DNA of 64,000 nucleotides from Cololabis saira (GCF_033807715.1 NC_084596.1:32810879-32874878), one strand, 5' to 3'. Shown: positions 25,380 to 37,221, counted from the first letter of the stretch. Numbers and translations: made by a program. Notes: generated from the sequence alone by a model not told the origin.

Positions 25380-25639
25380 GTAAGTATTTAAACTCCCCGC
25401 TGTTATTTTGCCCAGGGAAACCTTGTATGAGCTTATTTTCGTATCACTGTGATATCATCTTCTTCTTAAAACCAACAGTTTACTGATCTTGTAAACACCT
25501 CTGGTGTAGCCAAGGATGAACAGTGACTGTTCTCCCACCGCTGCTCCTAATGACACGTCTCTCATATTCTATACACATGAAGGCTCTAATATAATTTCTA
25601 CATCATGCTGGTGTGACAGATGTGGACTGTGTTATTGCA

Positions 25640-27080
25640 TTTATTACGTAGTGACGTACTGTTTTTTTGCTCATTCTTGTTGATGGTTTTCTTCATCGTT
25701 TACTGCATCACCACAGCAGTAAACTTCTGCATATTCTCTTTCACCACATCCACAAAACTCCTCTCCTTCTTCTCCTACCTGACAGCTCCATCTCCAGCAT
25801 CATTCTCTCCCACTATTCATCCTCTTTGTACGTCCGGATCAATGTCTCAATGCTGTCTCTCCTACTGCATCTCCAAGTTGTTTTTTTGTCTGTAAAACCT
25901 GTCCATCCTCATCACTTCCAAACCGAATCTCCTCACCTTCAACTCTGCCTCCTCCAGCTCTGCTTCCTGTCTCTTGGTCAGGAAGCGCTGGCCTCACCAC
26001 CGTCTTGTAAACGTTTCCTTGCATCCTCAGTGTTCCAGCTGCTTCCCTTTCATGTATTCTCCCCTTCTGCGAGGGACCTTCATTCCTCTTCTCTCAAGCA
26101 CATACCTCCACTTCTAGTATTATTTCACATGCTTGCTACTTTTGCTGAAGATCACATTGTCATCTGCAAACATCATAGTCCATGGATCTAATCCAGGGGT
26201 TTCAAACTCATTTTGCTTGGCGGGCCGGATTTTACTAATTTTCTTTTTCGCGGGCCGTACGCTCAAAATAACAAAAACATTTTTTTTTTCTCGAATTCTT
26301 TTTTTTTACTATTGTTATCTAATCCAATATCAGTTTAGTTAATTTTAAATGAAATATGCACTTTGTTTACACTCTAATTATGTAAAATATATTTCTTCAG
26401 GATCTTTTCTTTAAATTCTTTTTCAAATTATGTAAGATACTTTTGATATCATTTTACAAAGATAAACAGAAACAAGTATGTTTTTTTTATATTTCGCTTT
26501 TTTATAAGAAATGTAATTAAAAGCAAAATCTTTCTTATTACATCCGAGAGTGTTTCTTTGTGATATGGAGATTTTTCCAGTACAGTTTTACTTTGTCACT
26601 ATACTCGTATTCAAAACTGAAATTCTCAGAATAAATATCTTCTATCATCTTTTTTAGCGGTGATATTTTTCCTGCGAAAATATATTATAGTAGTCAGTTA
26701 ATAAAAATAAACGACCGTCTACAAAGAAATAAAATCGGCAAATGCACTCTACAAAACTACAAAAAGAAATGTCGAAAAATGTTCTCTTTGTGGAATAACG
26801 ATGGATTTGTAGAAGAAATATATTATCGGATATGCTGTGATTCATGGCAATTATTTATGCCTTCCTTTTTAGTAAATTAACATTTAGTTTTTTTTGCGTT
26901 GGAAACTTCTCGCGGGTCGCATGAAAACCTCTCGGGCCGCACATTTGACACCCCTGATCTAATCAACTCATCCGTCACCGTAGCAAACAGGAGAGGGCTC
27001 AGGGTGGATCTTTGATGCTACTGCACACCTCATTGCTGTCACACATGTTCTGAACCACTATGGCATACTTTTATGCAGTA
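25640..27080 (-). pseudogene. RTE-like LINE ORF2 remnant
   Basis: The minus strand has the NVYKTVVRPAL motif (near 25985-26020), typical of the region after the reverse-transcriptase core in RTE-type LINEs. On the + strand, the phrase around catcatagtccatgga and the ggagagggctcagg segment resemble the reverse complement of the fish RTE-like RT region. Frames are broken by stops and shifts. A hAT-type MITE (26194-26956) splits the copy, and the LINE sequence resumes at about 26965. It is non-functional. Extent is approximate. Confidence 0.6.
26194..26956. mobile_element. hAT-type MITE inserted in a LINE
   Basis: The ends are CAGGGGTTTCAAA and TTTGACACCCCTG, inverted with one mismatch, flanked by exact 8-bp duplications ATCTAATC (26186-26193 and 26957-26964). 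Just inside the ends are the characteristic cgggccgg/cgggccgc motifs of a widespread vertebrate hAT family. The interior is AT-rich, with no transposase frame. Confidence 0.9.
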
Positions 27081-28443
27081 GCACAGCTCTGTGTGACGTT
27101 ACTCCAGGCTGTACGAAACCGCAGCATTTATTAAAGGAGAATAAAATATGCTGAAGTTCATTAGATTTACATTGGTTCAAAAACAAATGTACTTGAACTG
27201 AACAGGTACCAATAATATAAAATGAATAGTTCATATAAGTAGGTTTTTTTTGTTTTATTTTTTTAAAATAAATGTAGAAAAATAATTATATTCCCATTAT
27301 CCAGCTGGATTAAAAGCTCTGTGTGGAGAGGTGAGCCGTCATGGCGGGGAACTTTACTCCCTGTCTCTCATTTGACTTCCCCGACACGGTTAAGTGTTCA
27401 CTGGTCAGTTGTTCACTAATATGCTGCTGGACGCCTCTGTTCACCCCGTGAACGTCAAAGGTTAACAGCAGCTTAACCACGGTGACTCTTCTATGACCTG
27501 TTCGCTGTGTGAAAGAGGCCAGTGGAGCAGCTGCAGGAGTTTCCTGTTGAACGTCGTGTTTCAGGACAGTCTTTGCTGTAAGATCCAACCGCTCATTTGT
27601 TTTCTCATTCCTTTCTTTTTGTGACAGATTACAACCTTTTATCTTGTCCTCACTTCAGCTGTATCGAGTTGTACAGAACTGTAACAGTTTTGTGTCACTT
27701 TGCACGTCATTACTCCTCATTGTACTTTTCTGCCACACTTTCTTCTCACGGTCTCTGACAGCTTGTTCAGCCTCCGTCCAGTCTCTCATTCTCTCCCGCA
27801 TGCATCAATCTCCACCTCACTTATCGGCCACACTCTCCTCCTCCCTCTCCAGAATTGTTAGAAAGCCCCTCAGAAACATGAGCAGCTACCTATGACAGAG
27901 TTTCTTTCTGCTCCTCAGACACACCCGTCTGACCTCACCCCTCATTGCAATACATAAACCACCAAATCTAACTGACAATTATTCCTGGCATTATCATGAT
28001 ATATTGTTTCATAGTGTTTTATTATATTAAGTTATGAAATCTCATGGGATGTTAAACTATAGTATTATTATATTGTTATATATTATAGTATGGTGATATA
28101 ATTTGGTTATATGTTATAATATTTTATAAAAATTATGTTATATTAGGATATTACTATATTATTATGCTATATTTATATGATATCGGGCTACACCACTCTA
28201 TATGATAATTATTTAATTTTTTACTCTCGAATTAATATTCTCAATTTATGTATCTACTTTCATCGTCTTATTTACACACACACACATACTGATGTCGTCT
28301 TTTGTCGTTTTTTGCACTGTATGTTAATAAATAAAAAAAGACACACCCGTCCGTCACTTATGTCAGGCCAACGTCATCCTTCACCATCATTCACCAGCCT
28401 TCTCCAAACGTTGCACATTTAAACGACACGGTCTCCTGTGTAG

Positions 28444-28601
28444 GAACGTGGGCAGCCAGTGGGCTCTGGAGCAGGCCAAATACAACCTGGTGAACGAGTA
28501 CATGCTGGTCGGAGTAACGGAAGAGCTGGAGGACTTCGTCATGATGCTGGAGGCGGCGCTGCCACGCTTCTTCAGAGGAGCCACCGAGCTGTACAAAACA
28601 G
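28444..28601 (+). CDS. hs2st1: hs2st1 exon 6
   Basis: The 158-bp exon begins with the G that completes Trp, has 52 codons, and ends with one base of a Gly codon at ACAG|GTGCCT. The translation runs from NVGSQWALEQAKYNLV through LVGVTEELEDFVMMLEAALP to FRGATELYKT. The segment VGVTEELEDF followed by an acidic/hydrophobic helix is the conserved C-terminal part of the sulfotransferase fold. Differences from human are mild (for example NEYMLVG for NEYFLVG). Confidence 0.97.
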
Positions 28602-28984
28602 GTGCCTGCTGAACCGTCTCACCTCAGTCACCAGAAACTCCAGACAGGCTGTTGGCATCTACATAGATATGATCACCCATGAACTGGTTCAACATTTGAC
28701 ATTGTTGCATTGTGTTTTATTTACACTGCACGTAAATGAACCTTTTGAATGTAGGGTTATATTTGTTCTTAAGTTCAAAGTCCTTTATTGTCAAGTGCAC
28801 AACAAGCTACAAGAGCAGAGTTGCCTTTGAAACACTTGTCCCAGACTCCCTTCAACAGTGCATAAACAAGAAAAAATACAAAAGTTTCTAATGAAATAAT
28901 AATAATAATAATAAAGAATCAACAACAGAATGTTAACAGAAACTAGTGCAGTGCACAGAGTCACTGTCAGCTGGTCAGTGTAAA

Positions 28985-29500
28985 TTAAAGGGGACCTATT
29001 ATGAAAAACAGGTTTTTTCTTCCTTTAACATATATAAAGTGGTCTCCCCTCAGCCTGCCAACTCAGAGAAGGAGGAAAGCAACCAAATTCTGCAGTGTCT
29101 GTACAGCCGCCCGGATGAGCCATCCAGTGTGATGTGGATCTACGAGCCGTTCAGATTTTGCGCCCGTTGTTACGTAACGTCGGGCGCGATTTACATAGGT
29201 TGGCCTCCGATGCCTGAAACCACGCTCACTCTTAACTCCGCGAGCCGGAGCTTCCGCCATTTTTTCGTAGCGGTGTTTCGCGTCATCGCGTCAGGCAGCC
29301 AATCAGCACAGAGCCTCATTATCATAGCCCCGTCCACTCAGAATCCCTCATAGATAATGAGGTTAGAGAATGGGAAGATAAAGACATGGCTCAGAGGCTG
29401 AATTTCTCATTTATTTAGCAAAAACAATCAAAAGCTTGTTTTTAAGACATTCAAGGCCTTTTTAAAATAGGTATTAGATGCCATAATAGGTCCCCTTTAA
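28985..29500 (+). mobile_element. piggyBac-like (TTAA target) MITE, intact ends
   Basis: TTAA lies at both borders (28985-28988 and 29497-29500). The terminal inverted repeat is AGGGGACCTATTATG at the left and CATAATAGGTCCCCT at the right, perfect over 15 bases apart from extent. The interior contains tgttacgtaacg and gccaatcagcaca, shared in reverse with the copy at 21365-21848. There is no transposase frame. Confidence 0.85.
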
Positions 29501-29630
29501 AGTGTCTGTGGGGCGGCTCAGGGCTCATGAGTTCAGGCTCATGACCCGAGGGATGAAGCTGCCCCCCCCAGCCTGGTGGGCCCGGATGCTGCAGAACCGC
29601 CGGCCAGACGGCAGCAGAACAGTTTATGGC

Positions 29631-29696
<66 letters not shown>

Positions 29697-29697
29697 G
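29631..29697. repeat. (ATG)n microsatellite
   Basis: About 22 trinucleotide units. It produces poly-Met, poly-Ile and poly-Ser frames that are not genes. Confidence 0.95.
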
Positions 29698-30618
29698 GGC
29701 CACTGATGATCCTGCTGGCTTTTCTTCCTGCACCGCTGGGTGTGGAGATCCTCCGTGGACGGCATCTCCGTCCTGGTGAGCAGTTTTCCCCAGCCTCCAT
29801 GGAGGGCGGTGCAACTGCCGTATCAGGCGGGGATGCAGCCCGTCAGGATACTCTGGATGATGCACCTGTAGAAGTCCCAGAGTACCCCGGGGTCCATGTT
29901 GGACCCCCTCAGCCTGCGGAGGAAGAAGAGCTGCTGTCTTCTAGTTGTGGTGATGGTGTCTTGTGTGCTGAATCCAGCTCAGGTCCTCACTGACGTGAAC
30001 GCTGAGGAAGCTGAAGCTGCTGACTCTCTCCACCGTAGGCCCGCTGATGGAGGGGGGGCCTGTCCCTCTCCCTGTCACTGGCTGAACTGTTGATCAATCT
30101 CTGCACCCGTGACCGTTGCCAATGCAGTTAAAGATCAGTTGCAAGAGATGCAGCAAGGATGAATAATAGAGCACTGGAAAATTCAGTCTGCCAGGAATAA
30201 ATGCTCACAATAACCCAGAATAGTGATCGTAATCTTTAACTGCATGAGTGCAATGACTTAAGTTAATGAGGTATTTATATCTGCAACACTCCACGTCACC
30301 TGTGCTGTTTAAACAAAAAGAGCAAAGCTTTTACTTGGGAGAAAAACTAGAAAATTACTTTATAGTTTTCTATCAAATGACAAACTCTAAAATAGCATTT
30401 AAAACACTAACAATATTGTTTTTATCAGCTGGTGTAATGTACTGTATTTGACTTAATTGAGACCTTAAATGTAGCAAGAAAGATTGATGTTTCAAAAGTC
30501 TTCTGTAATAAAGGTAATGAGCCAAAATCAAATTGTAATACCCTTCACATACTGTATATACGAGGGAACTCTGAACATGTCCACAGTTAAATATAAATCT
30601 TCTCTTCTTTCATGGCAG

Positions 30619-30842
30619 GCAAGAAATCCCACTTGAGGAAGACCAGCGAGAAGAAGCCGCCCACCAAGGAGTCCATCGCCAAGTTGCAGCAGTCGGCCAT
30701 CTGGAAGATGGAGAACGAGTTCTACGAGTTTGCTCTGGAGCAGTTCCAGTTCGTCAGGGCGCACGCCGTCAGAGAAAAGGACGGCGAGCTCTACCTGCTG
30801 GCGCAGAATTTCTTCTACGAGAAAATCTACCCCAAAAACTAA
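30619..30842 (+). CDS. hs2st1: hs2st1 exon 7: C-terminus and stop
   Basis: Two bases complete Gly, then come 73 codons and TAA at 30840-30842. The translation starts KKSHLRKTSEKKPP, continues KLQQSAIWKMENEFYEFALE and ends YEKIYPKN. The C-terminal tail helps form the homotrimer in the solved structure of the family. The last residues are PKN where human has PKSN, one residue shorter. With exon 1 of the usual length the protein would be about 359 residues, against 356 in human. Whether this is the a or b teleost paralogue cannot be told from the sequence alone. Confidence 0.97.
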
Positions 30843-31436
30843 AGAGGCGCGTTCCTGAGGAAGAACAGTCTTTGGGGGAAAAGACACAAGCACTTTGTTC
30901 ATGTCCGGAAGAGAAGAAAAAGGCAAAGTGGGACTGACGTGAGAGGACCGTCCACGGTGTGCAGCGTTTGTGTCTGTGACGGGGGACAGAACCCGGACCA
31001 GATCTAGCAGGCGGGACACATGCTGTCTGCAGGTGACACCCCGGGTCTGAGCAGCCAGCTGGAGGAGGAGCTCGTGCTCAGACTGCACGCCGTGCTCCCA
31101 GCAGCCTCTGCGCTCCCCACCCACACCAAAGGTCCCGCAGACACGTGTCCCACACGCCACCCGTCCAACTGTTGATCAGCTGTTGACTCTTGTTTGGTTT
31201 CACTGTTATTCTCGCCCCCTCAAAAAAATAATAATAATAAAAAAAACAACTAATCATTGGCTCTGTACTGTTTGGTTGTATTTGGTTGTGTTAGCCGTAC
31301 ATAAAGACATTTCTCATGGTGAAACCACATCCACACGCCTCATCACCACTACTAACTTAAAGGGACTTAAACTGTATAAAGCTGGCTACTTTTCTGTATC
31401 GTCGGTCTCAAACGAAGACATTTGAGGCTTTCCCGA

Positions 31437-31442
31437 AATAAA
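31437..31442 (+). promoter_or_regulatory. hs2st1: Proximal poly(A) signal candidate
   Basis: AATAAA lies about 595 bases past the stop. Downstream TG-rich sequence (tgatgtgtaaatgttgg) is compatible with cleavage. Confidence 0.5.
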
Positions 31443-31886
31443 AATCCCCTGATCATGGATTGTAAACTGGAGCAACTGTGTACGAATGTTTTATACTGTA
31501 CTTGATGTGTAAATGTTGGCAATGATGGATGCTTTTACACGTGATGTCATTGAAGTGCGCAGGAAAAACACTGAGATGAAGATGCTGCTTCTGTAAATAT
31601 TTCCTACTTTTGAAATGCATTTCATTTCCAATCCGAGGGGTTACAATCAGCCCGTGGCCTCCACCTGTTGAAGGTTTAAAAAACTCAATCTTTCAGCAGT
31701 TTTTTTTTTGTTTTTCTGATGTCCCTTCACTGTAAAACCATTGAAACATGGCTGCTCGCGAGTATTTTTATTCTGCTTGTTTTCTGGATGAGTTTGAGAA
31801 AATAGCGTCCTTTCAAAGTCTGTTTTGTTCATTCAGAGCGGAAAGAAATTAAATTCTGCTTGTCACAAAGACTTCAGATGCAGCTG

Positions 31887-31888
<2 letters not shown>

Positions 31889-31923
<35 letters not shown>
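31889..31923. repeat. Poly(T) tract
   Basis: Thirty-five consecutive T inside the presumed 3' UTR. Confidence 0.92.
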
Positions 31924-33342
31924 CTATTTCGCCAATTGGAGACCTTGAGAAATGCAGGTGTACAGATTTTTGTCATCTGTGAATGTAAGACTACCGGTTC
32001 CCCACTGTTTAGTTGTTTTGTCTGCCATCTGCAGCTGGCATAACTACAAAGGTTTGATAGATTGGGACATGATGGCAAATGTTTCTTTTCCAATACAAGT
32101 CCACGGTGTTGTGATTTACTTATAGCAGGGAAGAAAGAAGAAAAAAACTGAACTACATGGCTTATGAAGTGTCCCATATACATGTTCAACTACAATAACT
32201 TTGTTTTACTGTATCGCGTCACATGGTTGCTGAGAAATGTTGGCACTGTTGTTTACGTTGCCTGACCTCATCAGGTCATTTATACACGGCTCTCTGGAGG
32301 TGTGAGATCTGGACTTTGTCAAGGCCTTTTTTTTCTGGATTTTCTGGTGTGTTTTTGGATCATTGTCCTGTTGCAGGACCCTGTCTTCAGCTCTGGCTGT
32401 TGGACAGGGGGCCTATCTTTTCTCAACGGAGGCATTGATGACTGATTCAGTGACTGCAGGACACCCGGGGTCTTGTGGCTGCAAAACAAGCCCAAACCAT
32501 CACCCTTCCAATCCTGTTTTAGGCGTTTTGGTGTCTCCGCTTTCTGCCTATATCTCCGTTTTAATTTCATCTATCAAAACAATTTCTTTGTTCGGACTCT
32601 GTAAATCTAAGTCATGCTGGCACATCCTCTTCAGAGACAAGATGCTCTCTTCTGCTTACCAATCTAGACCTGCGACACTCGTTCGGTCTTTCTCATCATC
32701 ACCTTTGACTTTAAACATACTGGACTGAGGCTGCAGATGCAACTACTGGTCCGAACCCGAGGTGAATGTGTCAGAACCTCCGTCTCATACAGTCTACATT
32801 CAGAACCTCCTCCTATTAGAGGGTTGATGAGGAGCAACATTTGCTCCTTTTAAATTCACTGCTTCAAAGCATCACATGTCTGAATCCTTGAGAAGAGAAA
32901 ACTGCCACAATCTCTTGTTTTTGAAAAGTTGTTCATACTCTGATTAGCGGTTAACCAAGTGGATTGAATTAGCAGCACCTTACCTTTCCCCTTTAGTCCC
33001 GTGGAAGCAGAAAGCATGACTATTTTCTACTTTTTTTCTTTTGGATCAGACACAGTGTAATATGTTGTTTATCTGAGGTTGTATTTACATCATGTAAAGA
33101 CTTGTTTTTATTATTATGCCCTGAGATGTAGAACCTCACAGGACTAAAAATGGGAGTGTTTTCTTTTTCAGGTGGCCTTGTTTGGCAGCCTGATGAGAGA
33201 GTGGGGTCAGCATTTAGTTTTCCTGAGTGTTGGGTTTTCATTGGTTTTGTGGCCTTTTATTGATCATGTAATGTTTTTGTATCCACACGATAAAACTCTT
33301 TGAGAAAAGGAAAATCTTGCCTTCATTATTTTTGAAATACTA

Positions 33343-33348
33343 AATAAA
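33343..33348 (+). promoter_or_regulatory. hs2st1: Distal poly(A) signal candidate
   Basis: AATAAA is followed at 33410-33440 by T/GT-rich sequence (tgtattgttcag, tttttgtcttgtctctcc). It is a plausible distal end of the hs2st1 transcript. Confidence 0.4.
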
Positions 33349-34439
33349 CACACTTTGGGTAATGAAGGGCGGAGCAGGTGGCTGAATATTACTATTCTCA
33401 GTACATGATGTATTGTTCAGATCATTTTTGTCTTGTCTCTCCAATTCTATCTGTTTTGTAGATTTGTCCAATGGACCAAAAGTCAACATATTTGTCATGT
33501 CTGTTTTTATTTTAACTGGGAAAAAAAAGACAGTTAAGCCATTTTACATTTTTCAGAGAAGGGGCCCCTCTCTTTCTGAAATCAGAGCTGGTTTCCTGCA
33601 GAGTGGGTCTGATTACTGTCTGAAATGCTCATATATTGTTTTACAGTCTTCTGCAAGATAAACATGGATAAAAGTATACCACTGAGTATTTTGTATTTTA
33701 ATAGATATGGTTTTTGTTTTTTTTTGCAATTATAACTGAAAACTTTAATGTTTTTTGAATGAAGAGAAGTTTTCATTTCAACACAAAACAACACCAAAAA
33801 AACATTGTACACAGCATTAACATTTCATACAAAACCAAAAAAAAAATGTGGTAAGATACCACAAAGATAAGGTTTTCACACATTTAAGACACTCGTGATG
33901 CCCAGCACAAATCCTCTTTTGTTGTAGTTTGGAGATTCTGCAGCTGATTGTCTTAATCAGAGAGTAATCAAGTATGTTTACATGAGAGGAGTCCCGAGAC
34001 CAGGGACAGGTTACACCAGTCTCAGGTTATACACCAGTCACTCATGCCTGCTCTTAGATGACCCTTGTACAGATATTGGACTTGTCCTCATAATCTCAGA
34101 TGACTCAACAGTAATAGCTCTCTGCTCTTGAATTTCTGGTCCCGACAAACATGAACTTTGCCCCCACCTTATTGTCTCTTTCTTCCTTGCTTTTTAATAT
34201 TCCCTTCTTAATATTTTAATATTTATGCCAAATGTATTTTTTTTATTAAATACACCAATTTTGGATTCTGTGCTGTTTCAAGGATTTCCACTGGTGATTC
34301 TGCTTCTAACCCATCTCCCCATAATGAATGAAAAACCTACCATCACACATGAAAGTCCCAGCGACTCTCACCTAGCAAACAAGCAATTTTAAGGAGCCAC
34401 TGCAGTTTGTGATTATGGCGGTCAGACATCTGCTTCAAC

Positions 34440-34870
34440 AGGCCGTTGTCACCTGGAGAAAGAAGCACTCTGAGGACCGTGTTCTTTGATAACTCCTATA
34501 TAATTAACACGATTCAGTGCGCATTACATAAGAACCTCCAGAAGGATACCTCTACAATCACCTGAATTAATGACTGTCTGACATATCAGCCACCCTTGGT
34601 GAGACTGGGGAGTTGAGTGTCTGATCATGTGGTCAGCTGCAGAGGAGCGCCTCAGGGGACTGTACTCCCCCCATTACTCTTCACAACGTACACCCAAAAA
34701 AGTTCATGTTGTCTGCAGAAATATTCAGAGACTCTGAAATTGTGGGGTGTATCAGTTATGGACAAGAGATTGAACACAAATAACTGGTGGACCTCTCTGT
34801 GGCACGGTGTGGGAACAATCACCCTTGCAACAGGAGATCTTTCTTCTCCACAGCTACGATCATCTGTGAT
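34440..34870 (+). pseudogene. Decayed LINE reverse-transcriptase fragment
   Basis: The + strand reads SCRGAPQGTVLPPLLFTTYT at about 34628-34690. This corresponds to the G-x-PQG-x-x-LSPLLF block of non-LTR reverse transcriptases. Upstream, traces such as ALHKNLQKDTSTIT occur in interrupted frames. No catalytic YxDD block remains intact, so it is a dead fragment. Confidence 0.65.
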
Positions 34871-35080
34871 AACTCATTGTACACACTAAACATGTGGACC
34901 AATCTGTCCATGCCCTTCCATTTAAGTTGCATTTGATACGCGTATTTTGCTTAAATTAAGACTATTTTCTGATAATATTACATAAACTAGGTATTTGAGG
35001 AACAAATCCTCTCTTTTGGCACCACCTGCAGCTCACAATGCAGTCCACGAGTTTCCACCGCTCCAGTTGCAGCTCCTCCA

Positions 35081-35099
35081 CTCACAGCCAGGGGGCGCG
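35081..35099 (+). promoter_or_regulatory. CTCF-like motif
   Basis: CACAGCCAGGGGGCGC closely resembles the CTCF core (consensus about CCASYAGGGGGCGC). It lies between hs2st1 and the next promoter, where a boundary element would be reasonable. Prediction from motif only. Confidence 0.3.
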
Positions 35100-35409
35100 C
35101 TTACAGAGTGTCAATCACAGTACTGCTTAACCTCCAGGCAACCAATTTAGTATTGAAGGTGTCTTCTACAATGGAATCGCAAGAAGAGTTTTTGAACTTA
35201 ATTGAATGTAATTAAACTGAATCTTTAATTTTTCTTCTTTTTTTTTAAAACTTTTGTTTTGATAATGCAGCTCATTCCACTTTCCGACACTGGGCAGCAC
35301 ATTTGTCACCAGAATGTCTTGAGATGTACAGATTCAAGACACCGCAGATGCAGCAAAGCAGCACAGGAACATAACCGAGCCTGCTCCATGTTATTGTTTG
35401 TTTGTTTTT

Positions 35410-36912
35410 GTTTTTTTTTGTTTTTTCTTAATCAATTTTTATTTATTTCAATTATCAATGTTAACAAACACATTTAAGGCGAATTCCTCAGATCTACGGA
35501 TCAGGAAAGAAACTGTCAAATAGAAAATAATAATAGCAATAATGATGATACTAAAGAGGATAAAACAAATTAATTAAAAAAAACATAACCATTCAGAAAG
35601 ATCGAACAGAGCCTGTACACAGCCAGTTTTTGGTAATGGCCTTCTTCCCAGCCACTAGGAGAATCTTGACCAGATATCTGTCTCCAACATATACCGATCC
35701 AACCAAATGTCCAAAGCACATATCCCAGTACATTACAGAGAACTGAGTGAACATTCCCCCAGAAGGGCTGTACATTCATACATTACCAAAATATGTGTGT
35801 GTGTGATCTGGATTCATGTGGTTACACAATCTCCAGCATGGTTGGTGAGTATCTATCTGTTTAGCTCTGATTTTAGGTGTGATAAAATATCGAATTAAGT
35901 TCTTCCAATTAGATTCTCTCCATCTCAGAGGCTGTGTAGTATTTTGGTGTGTTTTCCACAAATCATACCATATGCTCTCTGGAATCTCTTCACCCAGCTC
36001 CCTTTCCCACTTTGCTTTAACATATAATGTTGATTCTATTCTAGAGTCCATTAAGCAGCCATATAAAACAGATACCACTTTCGGGATGGCATGGCTATAT
36101 GCCCTAGCCAGTAGTTTTATGATAGGATGTATTTTATCCTCATCTGGTTTTATATTTTTGATATACGCTAATAGTCCCTCATTTGCAGGTATAATTAATT
36201 CCTGATTAGTTAGATAGTGTGCATTTTTTAGTTCCTGGAAGCTTTTCATTTCACCCTTTTTAATAGTTGTGCACATGGCTGTAATTCCTTTTTCTGCCCG
36301 CTGTTTAAATCTCCCATCAAATTTTCTTGGTATAAATTTATCGTCAAATGCAATCCATTTTAGCAATCCTATTTCCTTACCAAGTTTTAATTGTTTCACT
36401 ACGGAATACCATGTTTCTAAAGTGAATGAAATCACTGGGTTAAAATGATGTTCTCCTCATATGTGGCTGGGGGTCTTTATTTCCCCTATATTCGTTTGAA
36501 TTTGGTTTTTGGATATGGAGATTTCAATATCTTTCCATCAAGCTACATACCCCTTATCACACCAGTTGATTAGATGACGCAGTTGAGCGGCATGAAAATA
36601 CTCTTTTAGGTTTGGGAGTGCCATTCCCCCTTTGTCTTTAGACAATTGTAAAGTGGTATAGCGTATTCTGGGTCGTTTGCCTCCCCACACAAATCTTGAT
36701 ATGCATTTATCCAATTTGTTAAATCGTTCTTTTGATATCACAACCGGTAAAGATAAGAACATAGCAAACGTGGCAGGATATTCATTTTAACCACATTTAT
36801 CCTATCAATTAATCCCAGTGGATAGGTGATCCATCTGTTAATGTCTTCCCTTATGTTTTTATCAATGTGTTCATAGTTGCTTCTATATAATTTAGAAAGG
36901 TCTTTAGTCACA
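35410..36912 (-). pseudogene. 5'-truncated L1/Tx1-like LINE, ORF2 C-terminal part
   Basis: The minus strand has two long frames. At 36538-36762 it reads KLDKCISRFVWGGKRPRIRY and GGMALPNLKEYFHAAQLRHL, typical of L1-type ORF2 downstream of the reverse transcriptase. At 35776-36435 a 219-codon frame ends with CWRLCNHMNPDHTHTYF, the C-terminal Cys/His-type motif of the L1/Tx1 group. The frames are separated by a frame break near 36440-36540. The 3' end is an A-rich tail (T-rich on +). TGTTTGTTTGTTTTT occurs on both sides (35395 and 36913), a likely target duplication. Confidence 0.75.
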
Positions 36913-36954
36913 TGTTTGTTTGTTTTTTTAAAGCTAAAGCAAGCTAAAGACTTA

Positions 36955-37221
36955 GCTCTTCGAGGAGCACTTCTGCATCTAGTAAACTTCTCTCCTCATC
37001 AGAATTAGTTAGAAGATTTGTCAGGCTCTTTGCATGACTCAGCACTGACTAAGCTGCATGCACTTATTTTGGCTTTGGCTTAAGGTTTTTCTCCCACTAG
37101 GGGAGTTTTTACATGCCAGTGTTTATGTGTATGTAATAATTGCTCGGGCGTCATGTTCTGGGTCTCTGGAAATATCCTAGAGACAGCTATGTTGTAAATA
37201 AAATTGAATTTAATTGAATTA
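36955..37221 (+). repeat. LINE 3'-tail fragment
   Basis: It includes ttaaggtttttctcccacta, tcatgttctgggtctctgga and a terminal aaataaaattgaatttaatt repeat. These are characteristic of a common fish LINE 3' UTR. No coding part is present. Confidence 0.55.

Larger units (their letters stand above)
25380..28443 (+). other. hs2st1: hs2st1 intron 5 with RTE-like LINE and hAT MITE
   Basis: About 3.1 kb, ending in acceptor tctcctgtgtag. It holds the minus-strand LINE remnant at about 25640-27080, itself interrupted by a hAT-type element. AT-rich sequence lies near 27960-28200, and a short (CA)n at about 28274. I recognised nothing in 27090-27960. Confidence 0.8.
28771..30110. repeat. Fish interspersed repeat interrupted by a MITE
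   Basis: It starts with tcctttattgtcaagtgcac, a retroelement-tail-like motif. After the inserted MITE it resumes at 29501 with GC-rich sequence containing cgccggccagacggcagcag and gatgatcctgctggcttttc. This is a consensus-like phrase common in fish non-LTR-type repeats. Any coding capacity is lost. The family name is not assigned. Confidence 0.5.
28602..30618 (+). other. hs2st1: hs2st1 intron 6 filled by repeats
   Basis: The 2-kb intron has GT and a catggcag acceptor. Most of it is a retroelement-like repeat at about 28771-30110, interrupted by a TTAA-flanked MITE and an (ATG)n microsatellite. AT-rich unique sequence occupies 30120-30610. Confidence 0.8.
30843..33370 (+). other. hs2st1: hs2st1 3' UTR (extent inferred)
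   Basis: The region directly after the stop is GC-rich to about 31170 and then becomes AT-rich. It carries a 35-base T run at 31889-31923. Around 32290-32530 there is a piece like a degraded DNA transposon (tttggatcattgtcctgttg). HS2ST1 transcripts have long 3' UTRs in other vertebrates. The end is placed after the second AATAAA as an estimate. Confidence 0.4.

Noticed and set aside
25667..26191. 174-codon + strand frame in intron 5
   Set aside because: It is the antisense of the RTE-like LINE remnant.
29576..29779. Poly-Met, poly-Ile and poly-Ser frames
   Set aside because: Translation of the (ATG)n microsatellite.
30528..31160. 210-codon minus-strand open frame
   Set aside because: It lies antisense to the last hs2st1 coding exon and its GC-rich 3' UTR. 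It is explained by codon bias of the sense strand and has no recognisable domain.
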